Source: Rhodococcus gordoniae (GTDB taxonomy: Bacteria > Actinomycetota > Actinomycetes > Mycobacteriales > Mycobacteriaceae). From it: a DNA stretch of 64,000 bases. A program made the translations under genes and the position numbers. Position 1 is the stretch's first letter, and each line of letters opens with the position of its first letter. The stretch is taken from positions 62,001 through 126,000 of the forward strand of contig NZ_LPZN01000050.1 in the NCBI RefSeq assembly GCF_001646655.1, given 5' to 3'. The notes beneath the pieces were generated by a model. It saw nothing but the letters and a program-made list of their open reading frames with translations, had not been told where the DNA came from and searched no databases. Below are positions 45,147 to 55,238 of the stretch, one piece after another.

Positions 45147-46112
45147 GTGTTGTATCGCGGCTACCTGAGCCTTGTCGACCGTCTTCCCCTGCCCTCGTTG
45201 CGGACGCAGAAGATCATCGCGTTCCTCACGATTCTCACCCAGGGTGGCATCGCCGTGACCGGCTCGGTCGTCCGCGTCACCGCCTCCGGACTGGGTTGCC
45301 CTACCTGGCCGCAGTGCTTCCCCGGCTCGTTGGTCCCGGTGGGTGTGTCGAGCGGGGTGAACACGCTTCACCAGATCGTCGAATTCGGCAACCGGCTGCT
45401 GACCTTCGTGGTCGTGGCCGTCGCCGCCGCGATCGTGCTGGCCGTCACCCGGGCCCGTCGCCGCAAGGAGGTCATCGCCTGGGCATGGGTGATGCCCGCG
45501 GGCACCGTGCTGCAGGCGATCATCGGCGGGATCACCGTGCTGGCCGGTCTCGCCTGGTGGACGGTCGCGATCCACCTGCTCGCGTCGATGCTCATGGTGT
45601 GGCTGGCAACGGTGCTCTACGCGAAGGTGAGCGAGCCGGACGACGGCACGGTGGTGCAGGTGCTGCCCCCGACGCTGCGATGGCTCACCGCACTGTCGGG
45701 AGTCGCACTCGGTGTGGTCCTCGTGCTCGGCACGATGGTCACCGGCGCCGGCCCGCACGCCGGCGACAAGAGCGTCGAGAATCCCGTCCCGCGCCTCGCG
45801 CTCGACATCACCAATCTCGTCCATCTGCACGCCGAGGCGCTCGTCGGCTATCTCGCGCTGCTGATCGGCCTGACCTTCGCCGTCTACGCGGTCCACGCCC
45901 CGCGAGCCGTCACGCTCCGTCTGAAGGTCGTGCTCGCCCTGGTGGTCGCGCAGGCCGGCATCGGCCTCGTGCAGTTCTGGACGGACGTGCCCGCCGTGCT
46001 GGTCGTCTGCCACGTCGCCGGGGCCGGACTGTGCACGGCGGCCACCGCCGCGGTCTGGGCCGCCGGACGGACACGCACGACGATCCCGGATCGCGAGCCC
46101 GTTCCGGTCTGA
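45147..46112 (+). CDS. ctaA: Heme A synthase CtaA
   Basis: 321 aa, eight transmembrane helices. Conserved heme-ligand histidines appear in NTLHQIVEFGNRLLT and the WWTVAIHLLASMLMVW helix of the first half, and NLVHLHAEALVGYLALL and VCHVAGAGL of the second. A cysteine pair, GLGCPTWPQC, lies in the first extracytoplasmic loop. It oxidises heme O to heme A for cytochrome aa3 oxidase; ctaB, which makes heme O, lies 1.5 kb downstream. The GTG at 45147 follows TACCAT by 6 nt, so a leaderless start is likely. Confidence 0.93.
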   Translation: MLYRGYLSLVDRLPLPSLRTQKIIAFLTILTQGGIAVTGSVVRVTASGLGCPTWPQCFPGSLVPVGVSSGVNTLHQIVEFGNRLLTFVVVAVAAAIVLAVTRARRRKEVIAWAWVMPAGTVLQAIIGGITVLAGLAWWTVAIHLLASMLMVWLATVLYAKVSEPDDGTVVQVLPPTLRWLTALSGVALGVVLVLGTMVTGAGPHAGDKSVENPVPRLALDITNLVHLHAEALVGYLALLIGLTFAVYAVHAPRAVTLRLKVVLALVVAQAGIGLVQFWTDVPAVLVVCHVAGAGLCTAATAAVWAAGRTRTTIPDREPVPV

Positions 46113-46123
46113 CCGACAGCCGG

Positions 46124-46159
46124 CGCGGCCCCCTTCCCGAATTCGGGAAGGGGGCCGCG
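46124..46159. terminator. Perfect 36-bp palindromic terminator between ctaA and the 46185 gene
   Basis: The 36-bp sequence is its own reverse complement (18-bp arms, centre AATT at 46140-46141) and lies between convergent genes. It should stop transcription from both sides. Confidence 0.85.
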
Positions 46160-46184
46160 ATCGTCGTACGGGGTGTCGGGTCCG

Positions 46185-46526
46185 TCAGCGCTCGTTGCGG
46201 GCCTTCGGGAACTTGGTCTGACGCGCCACCCAGCCGGCCATCCTCGCCCAGTGCCCCTTCTGCGGGTTCGCGATGCTGGTGACCTCACGGTCCCACTCCG
46301 AGACCGTGACGTCAGGGATTTCTTCGACGATGGCGCGCGCCGTCGGCAGATCCTTCGCGACACGGTCGCCGAGGGTGCCGTCGGCGGCGACCACGGTGAT
46401 CCGGACGCCCGACAGACCGATGGGCTGCAGCACGGCCTTGCCGGAACCTCCGTGCGCCGCGACGAAGCTGCGGATGGACGAGACGATGTCGGCCGGTGCG
46501 GCCACGACCTGGGTTTCCACGCTCAT
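46185..46526 (-). CDS. Hypothetical protein (Rv1455-like)
   Basis: 113 aa soluble protein with no recognisable catalytic motif. The sequence has an alternating pattern (KAVLQPIGLSGVRITVVAADGTLGDRVAKDLP) suggesting a small alpha/beta fold, and a basic C-terminus (ARMAGWVARQTKFPKARNER). It lies between ctaA and qor on the opposite strand, exactly as Rv1455 does. TATTCT ends 6 nt before the ATG at 46526, so it is probably leaderless. Only 23 nt separate it from qor. Confidence 0.7.
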   Translation of the reverse strand: MSVETQVVAAPADIVSSIRSFVAAHGGSGKAVLQPIGLSGVRITVVAADGTLGDRVAKDLPTARAIVEEIPDVTVSEWDREVTSIANPQKGHWARMAGWVARQTKFPKARNER

Positions 46527-46532
46527 GTCTGC

Positions 46533-46542
46533 AGAATACTGT
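46533..46542. promoter_or_regulatory. Overlapping divergent -10 boxes of the 46526 gene and qor
   Basis: TATTCT on the minus strand (46538-46533) lies 6 nt before the ATG at 46526. TACTGT on the plus strand (46537-46542) lies 7 nt before the ATG at 46550. The two hexamers share bases 46537-46538, so both promoters cannot be occupied at once. Confidence 0.5.
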
Positions 46543-46549
46543 GAGCCGC

Positions 46550-47515
46550 ATGCATGCGATCGAAGTGGCACAGCACGGTGGTCCCGACGTCCTCGTCTCC
46601 GTCGCAAGACCCGACCCCGAGCCCGGCCTCGGAGAACTGCTCGTCCGCACCGACGCGATCGGCGTGAACTTCATCGACACCTACTTCCGCACGGGTCTCT
46701 ATCCCACCGACCTGCCCTACATCCCCGGCTCGGAGGGCACCGGCACGGTCGTGGCGGTGGGCGAGGGCGTCCGCGACACCGCGGTGGGTGACCGCGTGTC
46801 GTGGTGCGCGGCGCCCGCTTCCTATGCCGAACTCGTCCGGGTCCCCGAGAACATCGCGGTCCCGGTCCCGGAGTCCGTACCGGCCGACCAGGCCGCCTCC
46901 GTCCTGCTCCAGGGCATGACAGCGCACTACCTCCTGAACTCCGTCTACGCGGCGCAGCCCGGCGAGACGGTGCTCGTCCACGCCGGTGCAGGCGGTGTGG
47001 GGCTGATCCTGACTCAGCTCGCCGTCGCGAAGGGTGTGCGGGTGATCACCACCGTGTCGTCCGACGAGAAGGAAGCCCTGTCACGGGAGGCCGGCGCCAC
47101 GGAGGTACTGCACTACGGCGACGACCTCGCCGGGCACGTGCGCGACCTCACGGGCGGCGAGGGGGTGGCCGCGGCGTACGACGGTGTCGGTGCCGCGACC
47201 TTCGAGTCGTCGCTGGCGTCGGTCCGCGTGCGCGGCACGGTCGCCCTGTTCGGTGCTGCGAGCGGGCCCGTCCCTCCCTTCGACCTGCAGCGCCTCAACC
47301 CGGCGGGATCATTGTTCGTCACCCGCCCGACCCTGGCGCACTACACCCGAGACCGCGACGAGCTGTTGTGGCGTGCGGGCGACGTGCTCGCGGCGCTCGC
47401 CGACGGGTCGCTGAAGCTCCGTGTCGGTGCGCGCTACCCCCTGGCGGAGGCCGCCCGTGCCCACACCGATCTCGAGGGACGCCGGACCACCGGCTCGATC
47501 GTCCTGATCCCGTGA
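46550..47515 (+). CDS. qor: NADPH:quinone oxidoreductase (zinc-independent MDR family)
   Basis: 321 aa. An N-terminal GroES-like domain has GVNFIDTYFRTGLYP (about residues 37-51) and the GSEGTGTVVAVGEGV motif; the Rossmann domain has VLVHAGAGGVGLILTQLA (about 143-160). The catalytic zinc cysteines are absent, as expected for quinone oxidoreductases. Likely a one-electron quinone or enone reductase. The start is ATG 46550 by leaderless geometry; a GTG 9 nt upstream is in frame. Corresponds to Rv1454c. A hairpin terminator follows. Confidence 0.87.
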   Translation: MHAIEVAQHGGPDVLVSVARPDPEPGLGELLVRTDAIGVNFIDTYFRTGLYPTDLPYIPGSEGTGTVVAVGEGVRDTAVGDRVSWCAAPASYAELVRVPENIAVPVPESVPADQAASVLLQGMTAHYLLNSVYAAQPGETVLVHAGAGGVGLILTQLAVAKGVRVITTVSSDEKEALSREAGATEVLHYGDDLAGHVRDLTGGEGVAAAYDGVGAATFESSLASVRVRGTVALFGAASGPVPPFDLQRLNPAGSLFVTRPTLAHYTRDRDELLWRAGDVLAALADGSLKLRVGARYPLAEAARAHTDLEGRRTTGSIVLIP

Positions 47516-47533
47516 TCGACCGAGCCCACACGA

Positions 47534-47563
47534 CGACGCCCCGACCGTTCGGCCGGGGCGTCG
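47534..47563. terminator. Hairpin terminator between qor and ctaB
   Basis: CGACGCCCCG (47534-47543) pairs perfectly with CGGGGCGTCG (47554-47563); the loop itself has a small CCG/CGG stem. It lies between convergent genes. Confidence 0.82.
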
Positions 47564-47592
47564 CTGTGGAGCAGTCGTCGTGTGAGTGACGA

Positions 47593-48570
47593 TCAGAAGT
47601 AGGAGCCGATCGTGGGCAGTGCGAGTACGGAATCGATCGCCAGACCGAGACATACCACCGCGAGGTAGTTGTTGGACTGCAGGAACAGTTTGAGCGGCTT
47701 GACCGACGCTCCGCCGCGCACGCTGTTGTACAGCTGGTGGGCGACGAGCAGGAACCAGGCGCCCGCGAGCAGCGCGACCGCCGCGTAGATCACCCCGGCG
47801 GCCGGGACGATCACCAGCGTCGCGATCACCGTCGCCCAGGTGTACATCAGAATCTGCTTGGTGACGTGCTGTTCGGTGGCGATCACCGGCAGCATCGGCA
47901 CGCCCGCGGCCTTGTAGTCCTCCTTGTAGCGCATCGCGAGCGCCCAGGTGTGCGGCGGCGTCCAGAAGAAGATGACCAGGAACAGCACGACCGGTTCCCA
48001 GCTCAGCGAACCGGTCACGGCAGCCCAGCCGACCATCACGGGCATACACCCGGCCGCCCCGCCCCAGACCACGTTCTGCCAGGTCCGGCGCTTGAGCACC
48101 ATCGTGTACACGAGCACGTAGAACGCGATGGTCGCCACGACCAGGACGCCGGCCAGCAGGTTGGCCCGCCACCACAACCACACGAACGACGCGACACCGA
48201 GCACCATGCCGAAGACGAAGGCGTTGCGCGTCGGCACCGTCTGCCGGGCCAGCGGACGCAACGCCGTGCGTTTCATCACCTTGTCGATGTCGGCGTCGAC
48301 GACACAATTGAGCGAGTTGGCGCTCGCGGCGCCCATCCAGCCGCCGAACAATGTGCTCAGGATGAGCACGATGTCGACGTTCCCGCGATCGGCGAACAGC
48401 ATCGCGGGAATGGTCGCGACCAGCAGAAGTTCGATCACGCGCGGCTTCGTCAACGCGATGTAGGCGAGGACGGTGCCGGAGATCCGGCCCCACGCGGTGT
48501 CGGAGCGCGGGGCGCTCGGCGCTTCGGGGGCGCCGAAGCCGTGTCCTCCCGGCCGTCGCCCTGCCCGCAC
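47593..48570 (-). CDS. ctaB: Protoheme IX farnesyltransferase CtaB
   Basis: 325 aa UbiA-family membrane enzyme with nine predicted helices. The prenyl-diphosphate/Mg site is visible as [15 protein letters not shown] (about residues 88-102) and the second loop as [17 protein letters not shown]. It adds farnesyl to heme B to give heme O, the substrate of CtaA. GTG 48570 is chosen because AAGGAGA sits 5 nt upstream; an ATG 30 nt earlier lacks a ribosome site. Divergent from tkt across 212 nt. Confidence 0.93.
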   Translation of the reverse strand: MRAGRRPGGHGFGAPEAPSAPRSDTAWGRISGTVLAYIALTKPRVIELLLVATIPAMLFADRGNVDIVLILSTLFGGWMGAASANSLNCVVDADIDKVMKRTALRPLARQTVPTRNAFVFGMVLGVASFVWLWWRANLLAGVLVVATIAFYVLVYTMVLKRRTWQNVVWGGAAGCMPVMVGWAAVTGSLSWEPVVLFLVIFFWTPPHTWALAMRYKEDYKAAGVPMLPVIATEQHVTKQILMYTWATVIATLVIVPAAGVIYAAVALLAGAWFLLVAHQLYNSVRGGASVKPLKLFLQSNNYLAVVCLGLAIDSVLALPTIGSYF

Positions 48571-48709
48571 ACTGTCTCCTTGTCCCACGCGGATCCGCAC
48601 CTTCGTTTCGCCCGTTCACGGTCGCCCGGTTCCGGACGCTCCTCTACTACGAACGATGGTAGACCGGACCGTTGCCCGGACCGAATCGACCCGTTCGGAG
48701 CAGCGCACT

Positions 48710-48782
48710 AGTCTGAAGTAGCGCGCGGGCCGACTTCCACCCGCCGGGACCCCGTACACCCATGTCAGGAGACTTCACGCTC
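48710..48782 (+). promoter_or_regulatory. tkt operon promoter and start-deciding ribosome site
   Basis: TAGTCT (48710-48715) is a good -10 hexamer, giving a leader of about 60 nt. GGAGA (48768-48772) lies 10 nt before GTG 48783, which fixes that codon as the start. The ATG at 48762 would place the ribosome site inside the gene. Confidence 0.5.
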
Positions 48783-50885
48783 GTGTCGATCACAGACGAG
48801 ATCCGCACCCTCACCCAGCCTGCGCATCCTGCCGACTGGACCGACCTGGACACCAAGGCGGTCGACACCGCGCGCGTGCTCGCCGCCGACGCCGTGCAGA
48901 AGGTCGGAAACGGGCATCCCGGTACCGCGATGAGCCTCGCTCCTCTCGCGTACACCCTCTACCAGCGTGTGATGCGCCACGATCCGACCGACCACGAGTG
49001 GGTCGGCCGCGACCGCTTCGTACTCTCGTGCGGACATTCGAGCCTGACGCTGTACGTCCAGCTGTACCTGTCCGGCTACGGTCTCGAACTCGCCGACCTC
49101 GAGGCACTGCGCACGTGGGGTTCGCTCACCCCGGGCCACCCCGAGTACGGGCACACCGCCGGGGTCGAGATGACCACCGGCCCGCTCGGCCAGGGTCTCG
49201 CGTCCGCGGTCGGCATGGCGATGGCTGCCCGCCGCGAGCGCGGCCTGTTCGATCCCGAGGCGCCCGCAGGCAAGAGCCCGTTCGACCACTACGTCTACGT
49301 GATCGCCTCCGACGGCGACATCGAGGAGGGCGTGACCTCCGAGGCGTCGTCGCTCGCCGGTGTCCAGCAGCTCGGCAACCTGATCGTCTTCTACGACGAC
49401 AACAAGATCTCCATCGAGCACGACACCGCGATCGCTCTCGGTGAGGACGTCGCCAAGCGCTACGAGGCGTACGGCTGGCACGTACAGACCGTCGAGGGCG
49501 GCGAGAACGTCACCGCACTGCTCGAGGCCGTCGAGGCCGCGAAGGCCGTCACCGACCGTCCGTCCTTCATCTCCGTCCGCACGATCATCGGCTACCCGGC
49601 CCCGACGAAGATGAACAGCGGCGACGCGCACGGTGCCGCGCTCGGCGCCGACGAGGTCGCCGAGATCAAGAAGATCCTCGGCTTCGACCCCGAGAAGAAC
49701 TTCGACGTCGATCCGGCGGTGATCGAGCACACCCGGCAGGTCGTGACGCGTGGCGCCGAGGCGCGCGCGGCGTGGCAGGCCGACTTCGACGCGTGGGCCA
49801 CCCGCGAGCCGCAACGCAAGGAGCTGTTCGACCGCCTGTACGCCGGTGAGTTCCCGGAGGGCTGGGTCGACGCCCTGCCGACCTACGAGCCCACCGAGAG
49901 CGGTCCCGCGACCCGCTCGGCGTCCGGCAAGGCCCTCGCCGCGCTCGGACCGGTGCTGCCCGAGCTGTGGGGCGGCTCCGCCGACCTCGCCGGCAGCAAC
50001 AACACCACGATCCCCGGTTCCGACTCCTTCGGCCCCGAGGCGATCTCCACGAAGGACTGGAACGCGCAGCCCTACGGACGCACCCTGCACTTCGGTGTGC
50101 GCGAGCACGCCATGGGTTCGATCCTCAACGGCATCGCCCTGCACGGCCCGACCCGCCCCTACGGCGGCACCTTCCTCGTCTTCTCCGACTACATGCGACC
50201 CGCGGTGCGTCTCGCGGCCCTCATGCAGACCCCGTCGATCTACGTGTGGACGCACGATTCGATCGGTCTCGGTGAGGACGGCCCGACCCACCAGCCGATC
50301 GAGCACCTCGCGGCGCTGCGAGCGATCCCGAACCTCGCGGTGATCCGCCCGGCCGACGCCAACGAGACGTCGTTCGCGTGGAAGGCCGCGTTGGAGAACC
50401 GCACGGGCCCGACCGCGCTCGCGCTGACCCGCCAGAACGTCCCCGTGCTCGAGGGCACGCGGGAGAAGGCCGCCGAGGGTGTCGCCCGCGGCGCCTACGT
50501 CCTGGCCGAGGCGGCCTCGGGGACCCCGGAGGTCGTGATCCTCGCGACCGGATCCGAGGTCCAGCTCGCCGTCGCCGCCCGCGAGACCCTCGAGGCCGAC
50601 GGTGTGGCCACCCGCGTCGTCTCCGTGCCGGTGCTCGACCGCTTCCTCGAGCAGGACCAGGCCTACCGCGACGAGGTCCTGCCCCCGTCGGTGCGCGCCC
50701 GCGTGTCCGTCGAGGCCGGGCTCGCCATGCCGTGGTACCGCCTGATCGGCGACGCCGGTGAGCCGGTCTCGCTCGAGCACTACGGCGCTTCCGCCGACTA
50801 CAAGACCCTGTACCGCGAGTTCGGCATCACCGCCGAGGCCGTCGTCGACGCTGCGCGCCGCTCGCTGACCCGAGTGAAGGGATGA
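48783..50885 (+). CDS. tkt: Transketolase
   Basis: 700 aa, the same length as the mycobacterial enzyme. It transfers two-carbon units in the non-oxidative pentose phosphate pathway using thiamine diphosphate. Signature [20 protein letters not shown] (about residues 38-57) includes the conserved His. The ThDP/Mg motif is [18 protein letters not shown]..., ending [12 protein letters not shown]. The C-terminal part has [20 protein letters not shown]. First gene of the tkt-tal-zwf-opcA-pgl operon; tal follows after 4 nt. Start reasoning is given with the promoter. Confidence 0.96.
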   Translation: MSITDEIRTLTQPAHPADWTDLDTKAVDTARVLAADAVQKVGNGHPGTAMSLAPLAYTLYQRVMRHDPTDHEWVGRDRFVLSCGHSSLTLYVQLYLSGYGLELADLEALRTWGSLTPGHPEYGHTAGVEMTTGPLGQGLASAVGMAMAARRERGLFDPEAPAGKSPFDHYVYVIASDGDIEEGVTSEASSLAGVQQLGNLIVFYDDNKISIEHDTAIALGEDVAKRYEAYGWHVQTVEGGENVTALLEAVEAAKAVTDRPSFISVRTIIGYPAPTKMNSGDAHGAALGADEVAEIKKILGFDPEKNFDVDPAVIEHTRQVVTRGAEARAAWQADFDAWATREPQRKELFDRLYAGEFPEGWVDALPTYEPTESGPATRSASGKALAALGPVLPELWGGSADLAGSNNTTIPGSDSFGPEAISTKDWNAQPYGRTLHFGVREHAMGSILNGIALHGPTRPYGGTFLVFSDYMRPAVRLAALMQTPSIYVWTHDSIGLGEDGPTHQPIEHLAALRAIPNLAVIRPADANETSFAWKAALENRTGPTALALTRQNVPVLEGTREKAAEGVARGAYVLAEAASGTPEVVILATGSEVQLAVAARETLEADGVATRVVSVPVLDRFLEQDQAYRDEVLPPSVRARVSVEAGLAMPWYRLIGDAGEPVSLEHYGASADYKTLYREFGITAEAVVDAARRSLTRVKG

Positions 50886-50889
50886 TCCG

Positions 50890-52035
50890 ATGACCCAGCA
50901 GACCTCCACGCAGAACGCTGCGCTGGCCGAACTGTCCGCCCAGGGTGTGTCGGTGTGGCTGGACGACCTGTCGCGCGACCTCATCGACTCCGGCAAGCTC
51001 GCCGAGCTCGTCGCCACCCGCAGCGTCGTCGGTGTGACGACCAATCCGTCGATCTTCCAGGCCGCCCTGTCGAAGGGCCACGCCTACGACGCGCAGATCC
51101 GCGACCTCGCCGGAGCCGGCGCCGACGCCACCGAGGCGATCCGCACGGTCACCACCGACGACGTCCGTTCGGCCTGCGACGTCCTCGCACCGGTGTTCGA
51201 GGCGACCGGCGGTCTCGACGGACGGGTGTCGATCGAGGTCGACCCGCGTCTGGCGCACAAGACGGACGACACCGTCCAGCAGGCCCTCGACCTGTGGCGC
51301 GTCGTCGACCGCCCGAACCTGTTCATCAAGATCCCCGCGACGGTGGCGGGCCTGCCGGCCATCGCCCGGGTGATCGGTGAGGGTGTCAGCGTCAACGTCA
51401 CCCTGATCTTCTCGGTCGAGCGCTACGAGCGGGTCATCGAGGCCTACCTCGACGGTCTCACCGCGGCGAAGGCCGCCGGGCACGACCTGTCGGCGATCCG
51501 CTCGGTGGCGTCGTTCTTCGTCTCGCGTGTCGATACCGAGATCGACCCGCGCCTCGAGGAGATCGGCACCGATCAGGCGCTGGCTCTGCGCGGCAAGGCC
51601 GGCTTGGCCAACGCGCGACTCGCGTACGCCGCCTACCAGCGGGCGTTCGAAGGCGGAACGCGCTTCGAGCAGCTCGCCGAGGCCGGTGCCGTTCCCCAGC
51701 GTGCGCTGTGGGCGTCGACGGGTGTGAAGAACCCCGACTACCCCGACACGCTCTACGTCACCGAGCTGGTCGCGCCGAATACCGTCAACACGATGCCGGA
51801 GAAGACCCTCGAGGCCGTCGCCGACCACGGCGAGGTCACGGGCGACACCGTGACACGCAACGTCGCCGCTTCCCAGCAGGTGTTCGACGCGCTGACCTCG
51901 GTCGGCGTGGATCTTCCCGACGTCTTCCGCAAGCTCGAGGACGAGGGCGTGGAGAAGTTCGTCGTGTCCTGGAAGGACCTGCTCGCGGCAACGGCGGAAC
52001 AGCTCGCGGCTCACGCGCCGGGCGCGGAGGGCTGA
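50890..52035 (+). CDS. tal: Transaldolase
   Basis: 381 aa, the long actinobacterial type. Motifs are [13 protein letters not shown] (about residues 21-33), [15 protein letters not shown] (about 48-62) and the Schiff-base lysine in [16 protein letters not shown] (about 141-156). It exchanges three-carbon units between sugar phosphates, completing the non-oxidative branch with transketolase. Separated by 4 nt from tkt and 2 nt from zwf, so one transcript. Confidence 0.95.
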   Translation: MTQQTSTQNAALAELSAQGVSVWLDDLSRDLIDSGKLAELVATRSVVGVTTNPSIFQAALSKGHAYDAQIRDLAGAGADATEAIRTVTTDDVRSACDVLAPVFEATGGLDGRVSIEVDPRLAHKTDDTVQQALDLWRVVDRPNLFIKIPATVAGLPAIARVIGEGVSVNVTLIFSVERYERVIEAYLDGLTAAKAAGHDLSAIRSVASFFVSRVDTEIDPRLEEIGTDQALALRGKAGLANARLAYAAYQRAFEGGTRFEQLAEAGAVPQRALWASTGVKNPDYPDTLYVTELVAPNTVNTMPEKTLEAVADHGEVTGDTVTRNVAASQQVFDALTSVGVDLPDVFRKLEDEGVEKFVVSWKDLLAATAEQLAAHAPGAEG

Positions 52036-52037
52036 AC

Positions 52038-53579
52038 GTGCCCGAATCCGGTGCGGCGGAGTGGGTGAATCCGCTCCGGGACAACAGAGATCGCAGACTG
52101 CCCCGTATCGCCGGCCCGTGCGCGCTGGTGATCTTCGGTGTGACCGGCGATCTCGCCCGGCGCAAGTTGATGCCCGCCGTCTACGATCTCGCCAACCGCG
52201 GTCTCCTGCCGCCCGGATTCGCGCTCGTCGGTTTCGCCCGGAGGGATTGGGCCGACGAGGATTTCGGTCAGGTGGTCCACGACGCGGTGCGTGAACATTC
52301 GCGTACCCCCTTCCGCGAGGAGGTCTGGCAGCGCCTCGCGGAAGGGATCCGCTTCGTGCAGGGCACCTTCGACGACGACGCGGCATTCGCGGAACTCGCG
52401 ACGACCCTCGAGAAGCTCGACCGCGAACGGGGTACGGGCGGCAACCACGCGTTCTACCTGTCGGTCCCGCCGGACGCCTTCCCCGTGGTGTGCGGGCAGC
52501 TGTCGCGTTCGGGTCTGGCCGCGCAACGCAACGGCTCGTGGAGCCGCGTCGTGATCGAGAAGCCCTTCGGGCACGACCTCGAGAGCGCACGCGAACTCAA
52601 TTCGGTTGTCGGTGAGGTGTTCTCCGAGGAATCCGTCTTCCGCATCGATCACTATCTCGGCAAGGAGACGGTTCAGAACATCCTCGCGTTGCGTTTCGCG
52701 AACCAGATGTTCGAGCCGGTGTGGAACGCACACTACGTCGACCACGTGCAGATCACGATGGCCGAGGACATCGGCCTCGGTGGTCGCGCCGGCTACTACG
52801 ACGGCATCGGAGCAGCCCGCGACGTCATCCAGAATCACCTGCTTCAGCTGCTCGCCTTCACCGCGATGGAGGAGCCGGTGAGCTTCGCGGCGTCGGAGCT
52901 GCACGCGGAGAAGATCAAGGTGCTGTCGGCGACCCGGCCGGCCGAGCCGTTCGAGGAGACCACCGCGCGCGGCCAGTACGCATCCGGGTGGCAGGGCGGC
53001 GAGAAGGTCGTCGGTCTGCTCGAGGAGAAGGGCTTCGCGGCGGATTCGACCACCGAGACGTACGCGGCCATCACCCTCGAGGTCGACACCCGCCGCTGGG
53101 CGGGTGTGCCCTTCTACTTGCGCACCGGCAAGCGCCTCGGCCGCCGCGTCACCGAGATCGCAGTGGTCTTCAAGCGGGCCCCGCACCTGCCGTTCGACAA
53201 GACCATGACCGAGGAGCTCGGTCAGAACGCGCTGGTGATCCGCGTACAACCCGACGAAGGCATCACGATGCGCTTCGGGTCGAAGGTGCCCGGCTCCGAG
53301 ATGGAAGTCCGGGACGTGAACATGGACTTCAGCTACGGCCAGGCGTTCACGGTCTCCTCCCCCGAGGCCTACGAGCGACTGATCCTGGATGTGCTCCTCG
53401 GCGTCCCGTCGTTGTTCCCGGTGGACGAGGAAGTCGAATTGTCCTGGAAGATCCTCGATCCGGTGCTCGAGCACTGGGCGGCGAACGGGCGACCGGAACC
53501 CTACGAGTCCGGTACGTGGGGTCCGCATTCGGCCGACGAGATGCTCCGTCGTACGGGCCGGGAATGGAGGCGTCCGTGA
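52038..53579 (+). CDS. zwf: Glucose-6-phosphate 1-dehydrogenase
   Basis: 513 aa. The NADP site is ALVIFGVTGDLARRKLMPAVYDL (about residues 29-51). The substrate/catalytic signature is FRIDHYLGKETVQNILALRFAN (about 197-218), followed by VQITMAEDIGLGGRAGYYDGIGAARDVIQNHLLQ. It is the first oxidative step of the pentose phosphate pathway and a major NADPH source. GTG 52038 has GGAGG 7 nt upstream. Its stop overlaps the opcA start; OpcA activates this enzyme. Confidence 0.96.
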   Translation: MPESGAAEWVNPLRDNRDRRLPRIAGPCALVIFGVTGDLARRKLMPAVYDLANRGLLPPGFALVGFARRDWADEDFGQVVHDAVREHSRTPFREEVWQRLAEGIRFVQGTFDDDAAFAELATTLEKLDRERGTGGNHAFYLSVPPDAFPVVCGQLSRSGLAAQRNGSWSRVVIEKPFGHDLESARELNSVVGEVFSEESVFRIDHYLGKETVQNILALRFANQMFEPVWNAHYVDHVQITMAEDIGLGGRAGYYDGIGAARDVIQNHLLQLLAFTAMEEPVSFAASELHAEKIKVLSATRPAEPFEETTARGQYASGWQGGEKVVGLLEEKGFAADSTTETYAAITLEVDTRRWAGVPFYLRTGKRLGRRVTEIAVVFKRAPHLPFDKTMTEELGQNALVIRVQPDEGITMRFGSKVPGSEMEVRDVNMDFSYGQAFTVSSPEAYERLILDVLLGVPSLFPVDEEVELSWKILDPVLEHWAANGRPEPYESGTWGPHSADEMLRRTGREWRRP

Positions 53580-54484
53580 GGCTGCAGTTGCGTAACACCT
53601 CCGCCAACGCCATCAGCCGCAAGCTGGTGGAGTTGCGACGATCGAGCGGAATGGTCACGCAGGGACGTGTTCTCACGTTCATCGTGTGCGCCGGCGACGC
53701 CCGTGGCCTCGACGCCGCGATCACCGCGGCCACCGAGGCGTCGAAGGAACATCCCTGCCGCGTCATCGTCGTCGGTCGCGGTCGCCAGGACGGCCCGTCG
53801 AGGCTCGACGCGGAGATCCGGGTCGCCGGTGAGGCGGGCGCGTCCGAGGCGTTGATCCTCGCCCTGCACGGCGAACTCGGTGAGCACCAGGAATCGGTTG
53901 TGGTGCCGTTCCTGCTGCCGGACACGCCCGTCGTCGCGTGGTGGCCCAACCAGGCCCCTGCGGTACCGGCCGAGGATCCGGTGGGACGTCTCGCCGTCCG
54001 CCGCATCACCGACGTGACCAACTCCGACGACCCGCAGGCCGATCTCGCCACCCGTTTGTCCGGTTATCGGCCGGGCGACACGGATCTGGCCTGGGCACGG
54101 ATCACCTACTGGCGGGCACTGCTGGTCTCGGCGCTCGACCAGCCACCGCACGAGCCGGTGCTCTCGGCCCGTGTCTCGGGGCTGCGAACCGAGCCCGCGG
54201 TCGATCTGCTCGCAGGCTGGCTCGCGAGCCGTCTCGACTGTCCCGTCGAGCGAACGATCGGCGAACTGAGGGTGGAATTGCGCACGGCCTCGCAGACGAT
54301 CGCTCTGGAGCGACCGCAGGAAGGCCGCGTGGCAACCCTCGAACGTACCCACAAACCCGATTCGCTGATCAGCCTGGCGCGCCGGAACTCGGCCGAATGC
54401 CTCGCCGAGGAACTGCGCCGACTCGATCCCGACGAAGTCTACGAAGCCGCGTTGTCGGCCCTGCCGAAGGTGGAATATGCCTGA
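53576..54484 (+). CDS. opcA: G6PDH assembly/activator protein OpcA
   Basis: 302 aa. Conserved OpcA blocks are an N-terminal NTSANAISRKLVELR helix, GRVLTFIVCA, a VVVPFLLPDTPVVAWWPNQAP core (about residues 105-125) with RRITDVTNS, and DLAWARITYWRALL. It is an allosteric activator that promotes the active form of Zwf. GTG 53576 is preceded by GGAGG at 5 nt and overlaps the zwf stop; pgl starts inside its last codons. Such tight coupling implies stoichiometric production with Zwf. Confidence 0.94.
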   Translation: MRLQLRNTSANAISRKLVELRRSSGMVTQGRVLTFIVCAGDARGLDAAITAATEASKEHPCRVIVVGRGRQDGPSRLDAEIRVAGEAGASEALILALHGELGEHQESVVVPFLLPDTPVVAWWPNQAPAVPAEDPVGRLAVRRITDVTNSDDPQADLATRLSGYRPGDTDLAWARITYWRALLVSALDQPPHEPVLSARVSGLRTEPAVDLLAGWLASRLDCPVERTIGELRVELRTASQTIALERPQEGRVATLERTHKPDSLISLARRNSAECLAEELRRLDPDEVYEAALSALPKVEYA

Positions 54485-55238
54485 CCTCGCCCGGAACCCG
54501 TCCGAGATCCTGCGTTTCGCCGATGCCGACGAGGTCGCGAGCGCGGCGGCGTCCGCCTTCGTCGACGCGGTCGTCGCCGCGCAGCGCGAGCGGGTGCAGG
54601 CCCATGTCGTGCTCACCGGCGGCGGCACCGGTATCGCGATGCTCGAGCATGTGCGCCGCGCCCAGGGCGGTATCGACTGGTCGGCAGTGAACGTCTACTT
54701 CGGCGACGAGCGTTTCCTCCCGCCCGGCGATCCGGATCGCAACGAGGTGCAGGCCCGGCACGCTCTGCTCGACCACGTGCCGATCGACCCGACCCGCATC
54801 CACGCCATGCCGGCGCTCGGCGAGGACGGGTGCAGCACGCCGCAGGACTCGGCGCAACGGTACTCCGAACTCCTGGCCGCACACTCCCCCGACGGCACCG
54901 TGCCGGTGTTCGACGTGCACCTGCTCGGCATGGGCGGTGAGGGACACATCAATTCGCTGTTCCCCCATACCGATGCGGTGCGCGAGTCCGAGCGTTTCGT
55001 GGTGGGTGTCGACGATTCACCGAAGCCGCCGCCGGCGCGGGTGACGTTGACGCTGCCCGCCGTACAACGGGCGCGCCAGGTGTGGCTGCTGGTCACCGGC
55101 TCCGCCAAGGCCGAGGCCGTCGCGGCGGCCGTGGCCGGTGCCGCACCGGAGGATTTCCCCTCGGCGGGCGCCCGTGGCACCGAACGCACCGTGTGGTTCC
55201 TCGATCCGGAGGCCGCCGCGCAACTTCCGGCCTCATGA
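54477..55238 (+). CDS. pgl: 6-phosphogluconolactonase
   Basis: 253 aa, DevB/SOL type. It contains HVVLTGGGTGIAMLEHV (about residues 43-59), VNVYFGDERFLPPGDPDRNE (about 71-90) and the catalytic-site GMGGEGHINSLFPHTDA (about 151-167). It hydrolyses 6-phosphogluconolactone, the product of Zwf. It overlaps opcA by 8 nt and is the last gene of the operon. Confidence 0.95.
   Translation: MPDLARNPSEILRFADADEVASAAASAFVDAVVAAQRERVQAHVVLTGGGTGIAMLEHVRRAQGGIDWSAVNVYFGDERFLPPGDPDRNEVQARHALLDHVPIDPTRIHAMPALGEDGCSTPQDSAQRYSELLAAHSPDGTVPVFDVHLLGMGGEGHINSLFPHTDAVRESERFVVGVDDSPKPPPARVTLTLPAVQRARQVWLLVTGSAKAEAVAAAVAGAAPEDFPSAGARGTERTVWFLDPEAAAQLPAS

Noticed and set aside
48765-51044. 759-codon open frame antisense to tkt
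   Set aside because: Shadow of a highly codon-biased gene; no recognisable domain and poor codon use.
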